Assembly: GCF_032813545.1 (NCBI RefSeq)
Contig: NZ_CP136520.1
Coordinates: forward strand, 3,652,001-3,716,000
Direction of reading: 5' to 3'
DNA length: 64,000 bases
Source: Nodosilinea sp. E11
GTDB taxonomy: Bacteria > Cyanobacteriota > Cyanobacteriia > Phormidesmidales > Phormidesmidaceae
A program made the position numbers and the translations under genes. Every line of letters starts with the position of its first letter. Within the stretch, counting starts at the first letter, position 1. The notes under the pieces are model-generated. The model was not told the DNA's origin and made no database searches. It was given only the letters and a program-made list of their open reading frames with translations. Below, piece after piece: positions 52,500-61,002 of the stretch.

Positions 52500-53780
52500 T
52501 CAGCTTAAGTTGCTCAGATCATCTAGGCTATCTAGAAAATCATCAGAGTCGAGATCTGAGGGCGGAGGACTGAGCAGCGCATCAAGGTCGAGATTTTCAG
52601 TGTCAAAGTCGGTGTCTAGGCCTAAGCCATCGTCTTGACCCGTTTCAAGTTCCCTATCAAGCAAGGCAGACAGACTGAGGTCAGCTTGGTTGGTTTGTTC
52701 AGGGAGCGGGGTAGTTTCAGGCTCTAGGGAGAAATCGTTAAAGTCGAGGTTAGTGTCGGCGCTAGCGGTTAGGTTAGCTTCGTTGGCAGCGGCGATCGCC
52801 TGGTCTAAATCAAACGGGTCGTCGATTACCGGGGCGGAGGTTTCAGGCGCAGCAGGTTGCAGCAGTTGTAGCTGTGCCTGGTAGCTTTGCTCTAGCTCTT
52901 GGGTGCGCTGGGTCAGTTCAGCTTGATAGTGCTCAATTTTTTCGGCCAGTTTTTGTTCATACTCTTCGCGCAAGCTGGTCTCTAGCTCTCGGCGCAGGTT
53001 GAGTTCTAGCTCTGGCACCGAGGGTTCTTGGGTGGCAAAGGCCGGGCTGCTGGCCTGGGCCATTTGCAGCCGGGCCTCATACTCTTGCTCCATTTGAGCG
53101 AGGCGCTGAGCCATCTCGTCTTGGGACTGGGCAATGCGATCGGCCAGGCGCTGGTCATACTCCGCTCGCAACCGGGCTTCTAGCTCAGCCCCCTCAGCCG
53201 CATCGCCGCTACCACCGGTTGATGTCTCGGGCACCAGATCCCCCAAGGGTAGGGTATTGGTCTCCTGGGCCAGGCTAGCTTCGTCTTGGTAGTGAGCGAT
53301 CGCCTCTGCTAGGCGCTGATCATACTCTTGCTGGGTCTGCGATCGCACCTCAGCCAGTTTCTCATGCAGGTGCTGCTCATAGGCCTGCTGCATTTTAGCG
53401 GCAACCTCTTTCAGCCGGGCTTCGTATTGCTTGCGAATGCGCTGCTCGGTAGAGCTGTCGGCATCGATAGGGGCACCGCCGATCAGACTCTGACGAGCCT
53501 GGTACTCAGCCTCTAGCTGACTGCGCTGCTGATCAGTCTGGGCGGCATACTGTTCAATTTTTTCGGCCAGCTGCGCCTCATAATCTTTTTGGAGCTGCTG
53601 GGTCGCATCGCGCAACCGCTGCTCGTGGGCTAGCTCGAGATCGGCTTGGCGCTTTTGGCTTTGGTGCAAGGCTTCAGTCAGCTCATTTACCTGCCCCTGA
53701 CGCAGGTAATACCCTACGATCACCGCTAGCAGTAGGCCAATTAAAACCGCAACGATCAGACCCTGCATAAGTTGAGGCAT
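52500..53780 (-). CDS. Membrane-anchored long coiled-coil protein
   Basis: 426 residues from ATG 53780 (MPQLMQGLIVAVLIGLLLAVIVGYYLRQG), whose hydrophobic stretch is a single N-terminal TM anchor. Residues ~30-310 are an almost unbroken charged coiled coil containing repeats of a ~16-residue motif: EYDQRLAEAIAHYQDE, EYDQRLADRIAQSQDE, EYEQKLAEKIEHYQAE and a diverged DYEAQLAEKIEQYAAQ. The last ~110 residues are acidic and probably disordered, ending in repeats of Asp/Leu/Ser. The tropomyosin-like layout suggests a scaffold or spacer on the membrane's cytoplasmic side. Function unknown; no named family recognised. Confidence 0.75.
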   Translation of the reverse strand: MPQLMQGLIVAVLIGLLLAVIVGYYLRQGQVNELTEALHQSQKRQADLELAHEQRLRDATQQLQKDYEAQLAEKIEQYAAQTDQQRSQLEAEYQARQSLIGGAPIDADSSTEQRIRKQYEARLKEVAAKMQQAYEQHLHEKLAEVRSQTQQEYDQRLAEAIAHYQDEASLAQETNTLPLGDLVPETSTGGSGDAAEGAELEARLRAEYDQRLADRIAQSQDEMAQRLAQMEQEYEARLQMAQASSPAFATQEPSVPELELNLRRELETSLREEYEQKLAEKIEHYQAELTQRTQELEQSYQAQLQLLQPAAPETSAPVIDDPFDLDQAIAAANEANLTASADTNLDFNDFSLEPETTPLPEQTNQADLSLSALLDRELETGQDDGLGLDTDFDTENLDLDALLSPPPSDLDSDDFLDSLDDLSNLS

Positions 53781-54134
53781 GGTGTTTCTTCCCCTGTAGA
53801 ACGTCAAGACGAGTCGTAGAGTATCCACGCCTGAGGGGCAGAAAACCACCAACCACCCCGCCTTATCCGCCAATTTATTGACGATCAATCATATACGCTG
53901 CCCCGCATTTGGGATCTTCAACTTTACCCCTGCCTAGGGATTAGGAGCGGTGATCTAAGGCTCAAAAACTCCCTTTTCTCCTCTCCCTTTTCCATAACAT
54001 TTATGACTAGACCCTGGAGTAGCTCGGCGGGCCATTGGGCTCATCCTTTACAATAAATGTATCGAATTCTAGTCAGGCGGGTAGGGTCCAACATCTCCCC
54101 TTGACGGTCTATTTTTACCTTTACGCCTTTGCTT
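53781..54134. other. Non-coding region between divergent coiled-coil and rsfS genes
   Basis: About 350 bases holding both promoters. The sequence around 54050-54070 (CAATAAATGTATCGAATT) is AT-rich and a plausible promoter for rsfS. I see no gene. Confidence 0.45.
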
Positions 54135-54578
54135 ATGACCCATTCTTCCCACCGTCAGCCGACAACCGCTACCTCTGCCTCCCCTACAGCTGAGGCAGAG
54201 GATGACGCCTTGAAGTTGGCCTATGCCATTGCCGCTGCTGCCGACGAGCGCAAAGCAGGCAACATCACAATCATGCAGGTGGGGGATGTATCGTATCTAG
54301 CCGATTACTTTGTGGTAGCCACCGGCTTTTCGGCGGTGCAGGTACGGGCCATTACCCGCTCGATCGAAGCTATTCTCGAAACCGACTACAACCGTCGTCC
54401 GTTGCGGGTCGAAGGTCAGGGTGAAGGCAGCTGGATTGTGATGGACTACGGCGAGGTGATGGTCCATATCTTTATGCCCGAGGCGCGGGACTTTTATGAT
54501 TTAGAGGCCTTTTGGGGCCACGCCACTCAACTGGTCTACCAACCCTCAGGCCAGCACTTCAGCCCGTCCCAGTTCTAA
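54135..54578 (+). CDS. rsfS: Ribosomal silencing factor RsfS
   Basis: 147 residues from ATG 54135. After a Ser/Thr/Ala-rich ~25-residue leader the RsfS/Iojap fold is complete: KLAYAIAAAADERKAGNITIMQV, YLADYFVVATGFSAVQVRAI, RRPLRVEGQGEGSWIVMDYGEVMVHIFMPEARDFYDLEAFWG. The protein binds L14 of the large ribosomal subunit and prevents subunit joining in starvation. It is followed on the same strand by CGLD27 and asparaginase, an order I recall as frequent in cyanobacteria. Confidence 0.93.
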   Translation: MTHSSHRQPTTATSASPTAEAEDDALKLAYAIAAAADERKAGNITIMQVGDVSYLADYFVVATGFSAVQVRAITRSIEAILETDYNRRPLRVEGQGEGSWIVMDYGEVMVHIFMPEARDFYDLEAFWGHATQLVYQPSGQHFSPSQF

Positions 54579-54720
54579 ACGTTCAGCCATTTCAGACCGT
54601 GTTCTTTGGGGCGGCTGACAGCCTCGAAAAAGGCTACAGAACGTCAATTTCTGGGGCAGCGATTCCTATTGGCAGGCAATTCGTTTAGGCTATAGCTAGT
54701 TTTGAGTAGCGTCGGTGGTC

Positions 54721-55206
54721 ATGCCTCAACGATGTCCGGTACCGGCTGAGCAGCAGCCCCTCAACGAATACCAAGACGTACAAGAGTCCTGGTTTTACGG
54801 CTGGGGCAGCCGCGATTTGACAGGCTACCTCAAGCCGCTGATCGTGCTGTGGCTGGCAGGCGGTGCCGTTGCCGGGCCAATGGCCGCCGCTAGCTTTATG
54901 CCCGCTAAACATCCTCTCCTCTTTAGCCTTAGTGCGGCTATGGGGGCGCTAGTGCTGCCGCTGCTGGCCCTGCTCCAGCTCTACGTGGGGTGGGCCCATG
55001 TGGGCGGGCGGCTGCGTCAAACCACGGTGCCCTACGAAGAATCGGGCTGGTACGACGGTCAGCTCTGGGTTAAGCCAGAGGACGTGTCGAATCGCGATCG
55101 CCTGATCGTAGACTACCAGGTACAACCTGTGCTCCGGCGCATTCGTCGCACCCTAGGGGGCATGGCCCTCCTGTTAGCGCTAGGGCTAATTCTTTGGCCT
55201 CGCTAG
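54721..55206 (+). CDS. CGLD27-like (DUF1230) membrane protein
   Basis: 161 residues from ATG 54721. The start CPVPAEQQPLNEYQDVQESWFYGWGSRDLTGYLKPL is the CGLD27/DUF1230 signature, followed by two TM helices (LIVLWLAGGAVAGPMAAASF, LFSLSAAMGALVLPLLALLQL), YVGWAHVGGRL, EESGWYDGQLWVKPEDV and a C-terminal TM. The family is conserved in cyanobacteria and plastids and, in plants, is linked to growth under iron limitation and to photosynthesis; the molecular role is unknown. It lies between rsfS and asparaginase. Confidence 0.85.
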   Translation: MPQRCPVPAEQQPLNEYQDVQESWFYGWGSRDLTGYLKPLIVLWLAGGAVAGPMAAASFMPAKHPLLFSLSAAMGALVLPLLALLQLYVGWAHVGGRLRQTTVPYEESGWYDGQLWVKPEDVSNRDRLIVDYQVQPVLRRIRRTLGGMALLLALGLILWPR

Positions 55207-55286
55207 CAACCCCTTGCCCAGCGGTACAGCGACCTACGCTGCGATCGCACTAAACCAATCCTATTCATCACCCCAGAGCCTTCATT

Positions 55287-56249
55287 ATGACCAGCAGTCG
55301 GGTTAATCGGCACCAAACTAAAGAGCTAGAGATCCAGCTTTTGCGGGAAGGGATTGTAGAGTCTACCCATACGGCCCACGTGGCGGTCTGCGACAACCGA
55401 GGCCGCACCCTATCGGTGGCGGGCAATGGCGAACTGGGCACCTTCAGCCGGTCGGCCCTCAAGCCCTTCCAGGCCCTTGCCGTAACCGCCGCCGGGGCCT
55501 TAGAGCGCTACGCCCTCGACGATCGCGACCTAGCCATCATGTGCGGCTCTCACCAGGGCACCATCGAGCAGGCACGCCAGGTCTTTCACATTCTCTGGCA
55601 GGCCGATCTTGACCCCACTGCCCTGCGCTGCCCCACCCCGGCTGGCAAAAATAGCCCCCTAGAGCACAACTGCTCGGGCAAGCACGCCGGTATGCTAGCC
55701 GTCTGCCAACAGCGCAGCTGGCCCCTAGAAAGCTACCTCGATCGCAACCATCCGGTGCAAAAGCTGATTTTGGGGCGCATTTCAGAACTGCTGGGCATGC
55801 CCTCTGACGAGTTTATCTGCGCCCACGACGACTGCGGTGCCCCCACCTACTTCATGCAGCTCAGCCAAATGGCCACCCTATTTGCCATGCTGTCGTCGGG
55901 CAGCAACTTAGATATGGAGCGCATTGTGCGAGCCATGACCAGTCACCCCGAGATGGTGGGCGGCCTCGACACCTTCGACACCACCCTGATGAAACTGACC
56001 CATGGATCTTTGGTGAGCAAATCTGGAGCTGAGGGCATTCAGTGCATTGGCCGCGTGGGCGAAGGGCTGGGCCTGTCAATCAAGGTAATCGACGGGGCCA
56101 AGCGCGCCAAATATGCCACCGCCATCTTCACCCTGCGCCAACTCGGCTGGATTACGCCTTCAATGGCCGATACCCTGGCCGAAACCTACATGGAAATTGG
56201 TGACTTTAAGCGGTTAGACGTCGTCGGCGACCTACCGATGATGTATTAA
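55287..56249 (+). CDS. L-asparaginase II-like protein (PF06089 family)
   Basis: 320 residues. The sequence EIQLLREGIVESTHTAHVAVCDNRGR, GTFSRSALKPFQALAVTAAGAL, CGSHQG, LEHNCSGKHAGMLAVCQ, HDDCGAPTYFMQLSQMA, and KSGAEGIQCIGRVGEGLGLSIKV matches the asparaginase II family of Rhizobium type and cyanobacteria (not the E. coli AnsB type). It hydrolyses asparagine to aspartate and ammonia. Cytoplasmic. It is 80 bases downstream of CGLD27 and probably shares its transcript. Confidence 0.88.
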   Translation: MTSSRVNRHQTKELEIQLLREGIVESTHTAHVAVCDNRGRTLSVAGNGELGTFSRSALKPFQALAVTAAGALERYALDDRDLAIMCGSHQGTIEQARQVFHILWQADLDPTALRCPTPAGKNSPLEHNCSGKHAGMLAVCQQRSWPLESYLDRNHPVQKLILGRISELLGMPSDEFICAHDDCGAPTYFMQLSQMATLFAMLSSGSNLDMERIVRAMTSHPEMVGGLDTFDTTLMKLTHGSLVSKSGAEGIQCIGRVGEGLGLSIKVIDGAKRAKYATAIFTLRQLGWITPSMADTLAETYMEIGDFKRLDVVGDLPMMY

Positions 56250-56356
56250 GGGCACAAGGGGGGCGGGTAGCTCTAAAAACTTGAACCCTAAACCCCTTGC
56301 CCCGTAACCCTTACAGCCATTTTTTGGTCTTGCCGAAAAAATAGTTGGAAAATAAA

Positions 56357-56386
56357 TTGTTATTCGAGCACATTTATCGCTATACT
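56357..56386 (+). promoter_or_regulatory. Promoter of the initiator tRNA gene
   Basis: TTGTTA (56357-56362) and TATACT (56381-56386) with 18 bases between. Transcription should begin about five bases before the tRNA at 56398. Confidence 0.6.
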
Positions 56387-56397
56387 GATTAAGCCGA

Positions 56398-56474
<77 letters not shown>

Positions 56475-56483
56475 ACATGATAG

Positions 56484-56516
56484 AAAAGGCTTCTAGGTTT
56501 CTAGAGGCCTTTTTTA
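56484..56516 (+). terminator. Terminator after tRNA-fMet
   Basis: AAAAGGCTTCTAG pairs with CTAGAGGCCTTTT (one mismatch) with a short loop and a T-run; it lies ~10 bases after the tRNA. Confidence 0.85.
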
Positions 56517-56588
56517 TTGGCTATAGCTTGGCCAACGTCCCCCCAGTGGGCGATAGTGGGGTTTGTTCAACCGATTGAGGCCAGTCTA

Positions 56589-57905
56589 ATGGCTCAGCCC
56601 AAGATTATTGTTCTCGACGATGACCCCACCGGTTCCCAGACGGTGCACAGCTGTCTTCTACTCATGCAGTGGGATGTCGATACCCTGCGCCAGGGGCTGC
56701 GGGATGACTCGCCAATTTTCTTTGTGTTGACCAACACTCGCGCCCTGACTCCCACCACTGCCGAGCAGGTTACCCGCGAGGTCTGCCACAATCTTAAGGC
56801 CGCGATCGCCCTTGAAGGCATCCAAGACTTTCTAGTCGTCAGCCGGTCTGACTCCACCCTGCGGGGTCATTACCCGGTCGAAACCGATGCGATCGCAGCT
56901 ATCCTCGGCCCCTTTGACGCCCACTTTCTCGTGCCTGCCTTTTTTGAAGGAGGCCGCATCACGCAAGACAGCATTCACTATCTGATGGTGGATGGCCACC
57001 CCACCCCTGTCCACGAAACTGAGTTTGCCAACGATTCTGTCTTTGGCTACAGCACCAGCTACCTACCCGATTATGTGGCCGAAAAAACCGCTGGGCGCAT
57101 TCCGGCTGAAGCGGTCGAACGCTTTACCCTCACGAACATGCGGGCGGGTTCCCTCGATCGCCTGATGGCCCTGGAGCACAATGTCTGCTGCGCTGTCGAT
57201 GGCGAGACCCAGGCCGACCTCAACCAATTTGCTCAAGATCTACTCACCGCCGCCGCCCAGGGCAAGCGCTTTTTGTTTCGCAGTGCGGCCAGCATTCTCA
57301 CCGCCCTGGCGGCCCTGCCCCCCCAACCCATTGACGCAGACCACATGGCCACCTATGTACGCGGTGGCGTACCTGGGGCGGTGATCGTGGGCTCCCACGT
57401 CAAAAAGACGACTCAGCAGCTTGAACGACTGCTAGCTGAGCCTGGGGTGATCGGTCTTGAGGTAGCTGTGGCCCAGCTGCGCGATGGCACAGCCACCCAC
57501 GCTGAGTTGCTTGCGACCCTGCTCCAGCAGGTTAAAACGGCCCACAGCAGTGGCCAGGTGCCCGTGGTCTATACCAGTCGCCAAGAGCTTACCTTTGACA
57601 CTGTCCAGGCCCGCCTCGACTTTGGCGTCGCCGTCTCATCTCTCCTGATGGATGTGATCAAAGGCCTACCCGCTGACATCGGCTTTTTGATTAGCAAGGG
57701 CGGCATTACCTCCAACGACACCCTCAGCACCGGCCTTGCCCTGCGAACCGCCCGCTTGCTCGGCCAAATTCTCCCTGGCGTTTCCGTCGTGCGTACCCCC
57801 GTTAATCACCCCCAGTTCCCTGATCTGCCAGTGGTGCTGTTTCCCGGCAATGTGGGAGATGACGACGCGCTGGCGATCGCCTACCGACGCTTGATGGGGC
57901 AATAG
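56589..57905 (+). CDS. Four-carbon acid sugar kinase family protein (DUF1537)
   Basis: 438 residues from ATG 56589, because MAQPKIIVLDDDPTGSQTVHSC is the conserved N-terminus; an open frame extends 24 codons further up. The N-terminal domain has VLDDDPTGSQTV, NTRALT and VSRSDSTLRGHYPVE; the C-terminal nucleotide-binding half has VGSHVKKTTQQLERLL, VVYTSRQE and SKGGITSNDTLSTGL, then VLFPGNVGDDDALAIAY. Characterised members phosphorylate D-threonate, D-erythronate or related acids. The substrate is unknown here and no neighbouring sugar-acid gene helps. Confidence 0.88.
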   Translation: MAQPKIIVLDDDPTGSQTVHSCLLLMQWDVDTLRQGLRDDSPIFFVLTNTRALTPTTAEQVTREVCHNLKAAIALEGIQDFLVVSRSDSTLRGHYPVETDAIAAILGPFDAHFLVPAFFEGGRITQDSIHYLMVDGHPTPVHETEFANDSVFGYSTSYLPDYVAEKTAGRIPAEAVERFTLTNMRAGSLDRLMALEHNVCCAVDGETQADLNQFAQDLLTAAAQGKRFLFRSAASILTALAALPPQPIDADHMATYVRGGVPGAVIVGSHVKKTTQQLERLLAEPGVIGLEVAVAQLRDGTATHAELLATLLQQVKTAHSSGQVPVVYTSRQELTFDTVQARLDFGVAVSSLLMDVIKGLPADIGFLISKGGITSNDTLSTGLALRTARLLGQILPGVSVVRTPVNHPQFPDLPVVLFPGNVGDDDALAIAYRRLMGQ

Positions 57906-57970
57906 CCACCCAATTGCAAGAGCAGGGGGAATGTTTGAGCTAACCTCTCCCCGCTCTCGGCCTGGAACGC

Positions 57971-58882
57971 TTAGCGGCTGGCTGACTTGCGGTCTTCCCG
58001 CAGCTCTTCAATCAGCTGGGCCAGTTGGGCGCTATCGGCGTGATAGATTTCATTGCAAAAATGACAGATGGCCTCTGCTCCGTCATCGGTTTCGATCATG
58101 TCTTGCAGCTCCTCTTCGCCGAGCATTTTGAGCGCTCCCAGCATGCGATCGAAGGAGCAGGGGCAAGAAAACTGCACCATCTGAGTTTCGGGGAGAATCT
58201 CTAGGCCCAGATCACCGACTAGATCAGCAAAAATCTGCGGTAGGGTTTTGTTGGCTCGCAGCAGTGGTGTAAACCCCGTCAGAGCGGCCAGTCGGCTTTC
58301 AATTAAAGCCACCATTTCGGTGTCTTCGGCAGCTCGGGGTAAAATTTGCAGCAGCAGTCCTCCGGCGGCCTCTACACCATTAGCACCCACAAACACCCCC
58401 AACATCAGGGCTGAGGGAGTTTGCTCTGAGGTCACCAGGTAGTGGGTCAAGTCATCGCCAATTTCTCCAGAGACTAGCTCAACCGTGCTGGAGTAGGGGT
58501 AACCAAAACCCATGTCACGCACGACGTACACGTAGCCATCGTGGCCCACGGCCCCGCCGACATCGAGTTTGCCTTGGGCATTGGGAGGTAGCTCAATGGC
58601 AGGGTTATCGACGTAGCCCCGCACAGTACCATCCATACCGGCATCGACTAAAATACCGCCCAAGGGGCCATCGCCCCGCACTCGAATGTTCACCCGTCCT
58701 TGGGGCTGCTTCATACTAGAGGCCAGCAGCAGCCCAGCCGACAGCGTGCGGCCCAGAGCCGCCGTAGCCACATAGGACAGGTGGTGGCGCTGCCGGGCTA
58801 CCTCGGTCAATTTGGTGGTAACGACGCCTACCACCCGGATTCCCCCATCGGCAGCGGTGGCCCGAATAAGTTGATCTACCAT
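57971..58882 (-). CDS. hslO: Redox-regulated chaperone Hsp33
   Basis: 303 residues. The N-terminal part DQLIRATAADGGIRVVGVVTTKL, GRTLSAGLLLASSMKQPQGR and GVVGANG-like GVFVGANGVEAAGGLLLQILP is typical of Hsp33. The C-terminal zinc switch is complete: FSCPCSFDRM (C-x-C) and ICHFCNEIYH (C-x2-C). Under oxidation the zinc is lost and the protein becomes a holdase. Cytoplasmic. It is convergent with the sugar-acid kinase gene, with 65 bases and no obvious terminator between. Confidence 0.95.
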   Translation of the reverse strand: MVDQLIRATAADGGIRVVGVVTTKLTEVARQRHHLSYVATAALGRTLSAGLLLASSMKQPQGRVNIRVRGDGPLGGILVDAGMDGTVRGYVDNPAIELPPNAQGKLDVGGAVGHDGYVYVVRDMGFGYPYSSTVELVSGEIGDDLTHYLVTSEQTPSALMLGVFVGANGVEAAGGLLLQILPRAAEDTEMVALIESRLAALTGFTPLLRANKTLPQIFADLVGDLGLEILPETQMVQFSCPCSFDRMLGALKMLGEEELQDMIETDDGAEAICHFCNEIYHADSAQLAQLIEELREDRKSASR

Positions 58883-59059
58883 GCGCTCCCTAGCCTTACT
58901 TAATATTGCTTATCAATTATTGTAGAAGGTTTGAGGGGTATAGGTTTGAGGGGGGTTACCGACCCAATGGCGATCGCATCATAGCGCCGCCCCTCTCTCA
59001 TCTCACGGGTTTTCTTTTGGCATACTGAAAGGTGTTGTTTGCGGGCACGTCACCACCCT

Positions 59060-59455
59060 ATGCTAGGCACATTTCAACACAGCCGCCTTCGCATCGAATT
59101 AGAGGCCACTCAGGGGCAAATTCAATCCAGCTTGGTGCAGCCCAGCCAGTTCAGTCAATGGCTTTGGCCCCAGCGGTTTAGTCAGGGCCTACCTGATGAA
59201 TTGCACAGCGATCTGAGCTTCAACAGCTATGTTGGCCCCATCGCAGTTCACCACCAGGTCACCCAGGTCACCGATCACAGCTTGCACATGGTGCTATCGG
59301 GAGGAATCGACGGGTTTCATGAGTGGTATTGGGGCAATCAGTGGGTGCAATCGCGCCTCGAAGGAATAACCGCCTTACCCCTAAACCTAGGCCATAGCTT
59401 GGCGATCATGCGGCTACGGCAGTATTTACAGCCGTCTACCAGGCCCAGCACATAG
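59060..59455 (+). CDS. Conserved hypothetical protein, SRPBCC-like
   Basis: 131 residues from ATG 59060 (MLGTFQHSRLRIELEATQGQ); an upstream TTG would add seven. It has alternating beta strands and a C-terminal helix, as in START/SRPBCC ligand-binding folds: SRLRIELEATQGQIQSSLVQPSQFSQWLWPQ, then HQVTQVTDHSLHMVLSGGID, WYWGNQWVQSRLEGIT and SLAIMRLRQYLQ. The family assignment is a structural guess. Function unknown. It is convergent with the Nudix gene, only ~30 bases away. Confidence 0.6.
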   Translation: MLGTFQHSRLRIELEATQGQIQSSLVQPSQFSQWLWPQRFSQGLPDELHSDLSFNSYVGPIAVHHQVTQVTDHSLHMVLSGGIDGFHEWYWGNQWVQSRLEGITALPLNLGHSLAIMRLRQYLQPSTRPST

Positions 59456-59486
59456 CCCTATACCAATAGCGCCTACGCCGGTGGCA

Positions 59487-59960
59487 TCACACTGAGAGAA
59501 CTGGCCCTAGCGTCTGTACCAGCTCATCTAAAAACTGGGCTTGGGCTTTAATAATTCGCCGTTTGGCCTCTGCTAATGGAAACCAGGCGGCTTGATCGAC
59601 CTCAGGAAACTCCTTTAGCACCCCTGAATTGGGTGGCCACTCCAGCACAAAGGTATTGCTGTGCAGGTTAGCAGGGTTGAAGTTGCCCTCAAAGGCCCAG
59701 GCAAATACCAGCTTGCCTCCGGCCTGACGCACTGGCCGCAGGGGGCGAAAGTCACCTACCGGGGCCTGGCCAGTTTCTTCAAAAAATTCTCGTTTGGCGG
59801 CGGCAAAGGTGTCTTCGCCAGGGTCGATTTCACCCTTGGGAATGGTCCAGGCTTGCCAGCGGCGATTGACCCAGTAAGGGCCACCGGAGTGCACCAGCAG
59901 CACCTCCAGGTGACAATTCTGGATTCGATACATGAGTAGCCCTGCGCTTTTTTTAGCCAT
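59487..59960 (-). CDS. Nudix hydrolase
   Basis: 157 residues from ATG 59960 (MAKKSAGLLMYRIQN). The complete Nudix box GEIDPGEDTFAAAKREFFEETGQ contains the metal-binding glutamates. WQAWTIPKGEIDPGE and KKSAGLLMYR are close to the Ap4A/dinucleoside polyphosphate and YjhB-like groups, which hydrolyse nucleoside diphosphates linked to another moiety. The exact substrate is undetermined. It has no operon partner; the ~390 bases upstream are non-coding. Confidence 0.88.
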   Translation of the reverse strand: MAKKSAGLLMYRIQNCHLEVLLVHSGGPYWVNRRWQAWTIPKGEIDPGEDTFAAAKREFFEETGQAPVGDFRPLRPVRQAGGKLVFAWAFEGNFNPANLHSNTFVLEWPPNSGVLKEFPEVDQAAWFPLAEAKRRIIKAQAQFLDELVQTLGPVLSV

Positions 59961-60354
59961 GGCAGCGATCGCACTATACCTCAGCACCTCTCCCAGGCCA
60001 AGGCATGCTGGCCTCAGATCATCAGTATTTACACACTACACCCAGGAACTCTATCGACCAATTAGATTGCATCTAATTTAAATTGCATCTAATTAGGTGG
60101 CACTCGGTTTAGGACAGCCCGTTGACCCGGAGTAGCTAGAGCTCATTGATCTCCAGAGTTCCCAAGATTATCCCTACAGCACCTCTACAGTAGCTCAGAC
60201 AGCCATCTCTAGATAGCCCCAGCGTATGAGCACCGGGTAAAATCCCCGGAAGGTTAAACCGTGGCTTAGCATACCTATAGAGGTAGCATCAGCAGCTAGC
60301 CTCCGCCATAGCGATCAAGCATCAAACGGTCAGCGACGTTTGCCAAAATTAACT
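59961..60354. other. Non-coding region between Nudix and zinc-ribbon genes
   Basis: About 390 bases without a gene. It carries the direct repeat at 60066-60094 and a loose inverted repeat TACCTATAGAGGTA near 60270. No RNA gene recognised. Confidence 0.45.
60066..60094. repeat. Tandem ATTGCATCTAATT repeats
   Basis: ATTGCATCTAATT occurs at 60066-60078 and 60082-60094, starting 16 bases apart; each contains GATTGCATC-like dyad symmetry (TTAGAT/ATCTAA around the first). Possible binding sites for a regulator of the zinc-ribbon gene, 260 bases downstream, or of the Nudix gene, 106 bases away. Confidence 0.35.
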
Positions 60355-60876
60355 ATGCCTTATCAGTGCGACCTTAGCCCTAGCCAAAAGATATATCTTG
60401 ACAACCCCGGTACCGCCACTCTTATTACCTTGGTCAACAGTGGTCCTGGTCAGCAGCAGCAGTCTAGCACTCAGGTGCAAACCGGCCCCTGGACAGAAGC
60501 ACCCCAAATCGTCTTGGGCTCTGGCGGCAGACTGATTCGCTGTGTTGCCGCCCAGGGCGTGTTTATTTGGCAGGTGCAGGGCATGCAGATTGAGACAACT
60601 CATGCGGCCGCTTGGCCTGGCGATCGGGCAACGCCCATGCAAGTTACCGCCGTGAGTCTCACCTCACCTATGCAGCCTATGCAACCTATGCAACCCATGA
60701 AAATGGGTGATATGGACATGTCTGCTCAGCCAATGACTATGCGTATGGGCACTATGTCCCTGGGTTTAGGCAACACCAATACCCAAACAGACAAGCAAAA
60801 ATTTTGCACCCAATGCGGAGCAGCGGTTGACGCTAGCGATCGCTTCTGTGGTAGCTGCGGTCATCAGCTGCGGTAG
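60355..60876 (+). CDS. Zinc-ribbon protein with methionine-rich tract
   Basis: 173 residues from ATG 60355 (an upstream TTG at 60340 is less likely). The first ~100 residues form a beta-rich domain of unknown type (YLDNPGTATLITLVNSGPGQ, GGRLIRCVAAQGVFIWQVQG). A Met-rich stretch follows (PMQPMQPMQPMKMGDMDMS then MTMRMGTMSLG), about one Met in three residues, and a C-terminal zinc ribbon FCTQCGAAVDASDRFCGSCGHQLR with two C-x2-C pairs. Methionine runs of this kind can bind Cu(I); here that is only an inference. No signal peptide is seen. Confidence 0.7.
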   Translation: MPYQCDLSPSQKIYLDNPGTATLITLVNSGPGQQQQSSTQVQTGPWTEAPQIVLGSGGRLIRCVAAQGVFIWQVQGMQIETTHAAAWPGDRATPMQVTAVSLTSPMQPMQPMQPMKMGDMDMSAQPMTMRMGTMSLGLGNTNTQTDKQKFCTQCGAAVDASDRFCGSCGHQLR

Positions 60877-60890
60877 CACCCCCAGATACG

Positions 60891-60934
60891 CTAAAAACGT
60901 CTCAGGAGACAATTCTTCCCCAAGACGTTTTTAG
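60891..60934. terminator. Bidirectional terminator between zinc-ribbon and aquaporin genes
   Basis: CTAAAAACGTCT (60891-60902) and its complement (60923-60934) around a 20-base loop, giving U-runs on both strands. The two flanking genes converge here. Confidence 0.8.
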
Positions 60935-61002
60935 ATGAAGCTCACAGTTCCTAGAGACTGGACTGGGTCTTACCCAGATTGCCCAAAGACATTTCGATAG
61001 TC

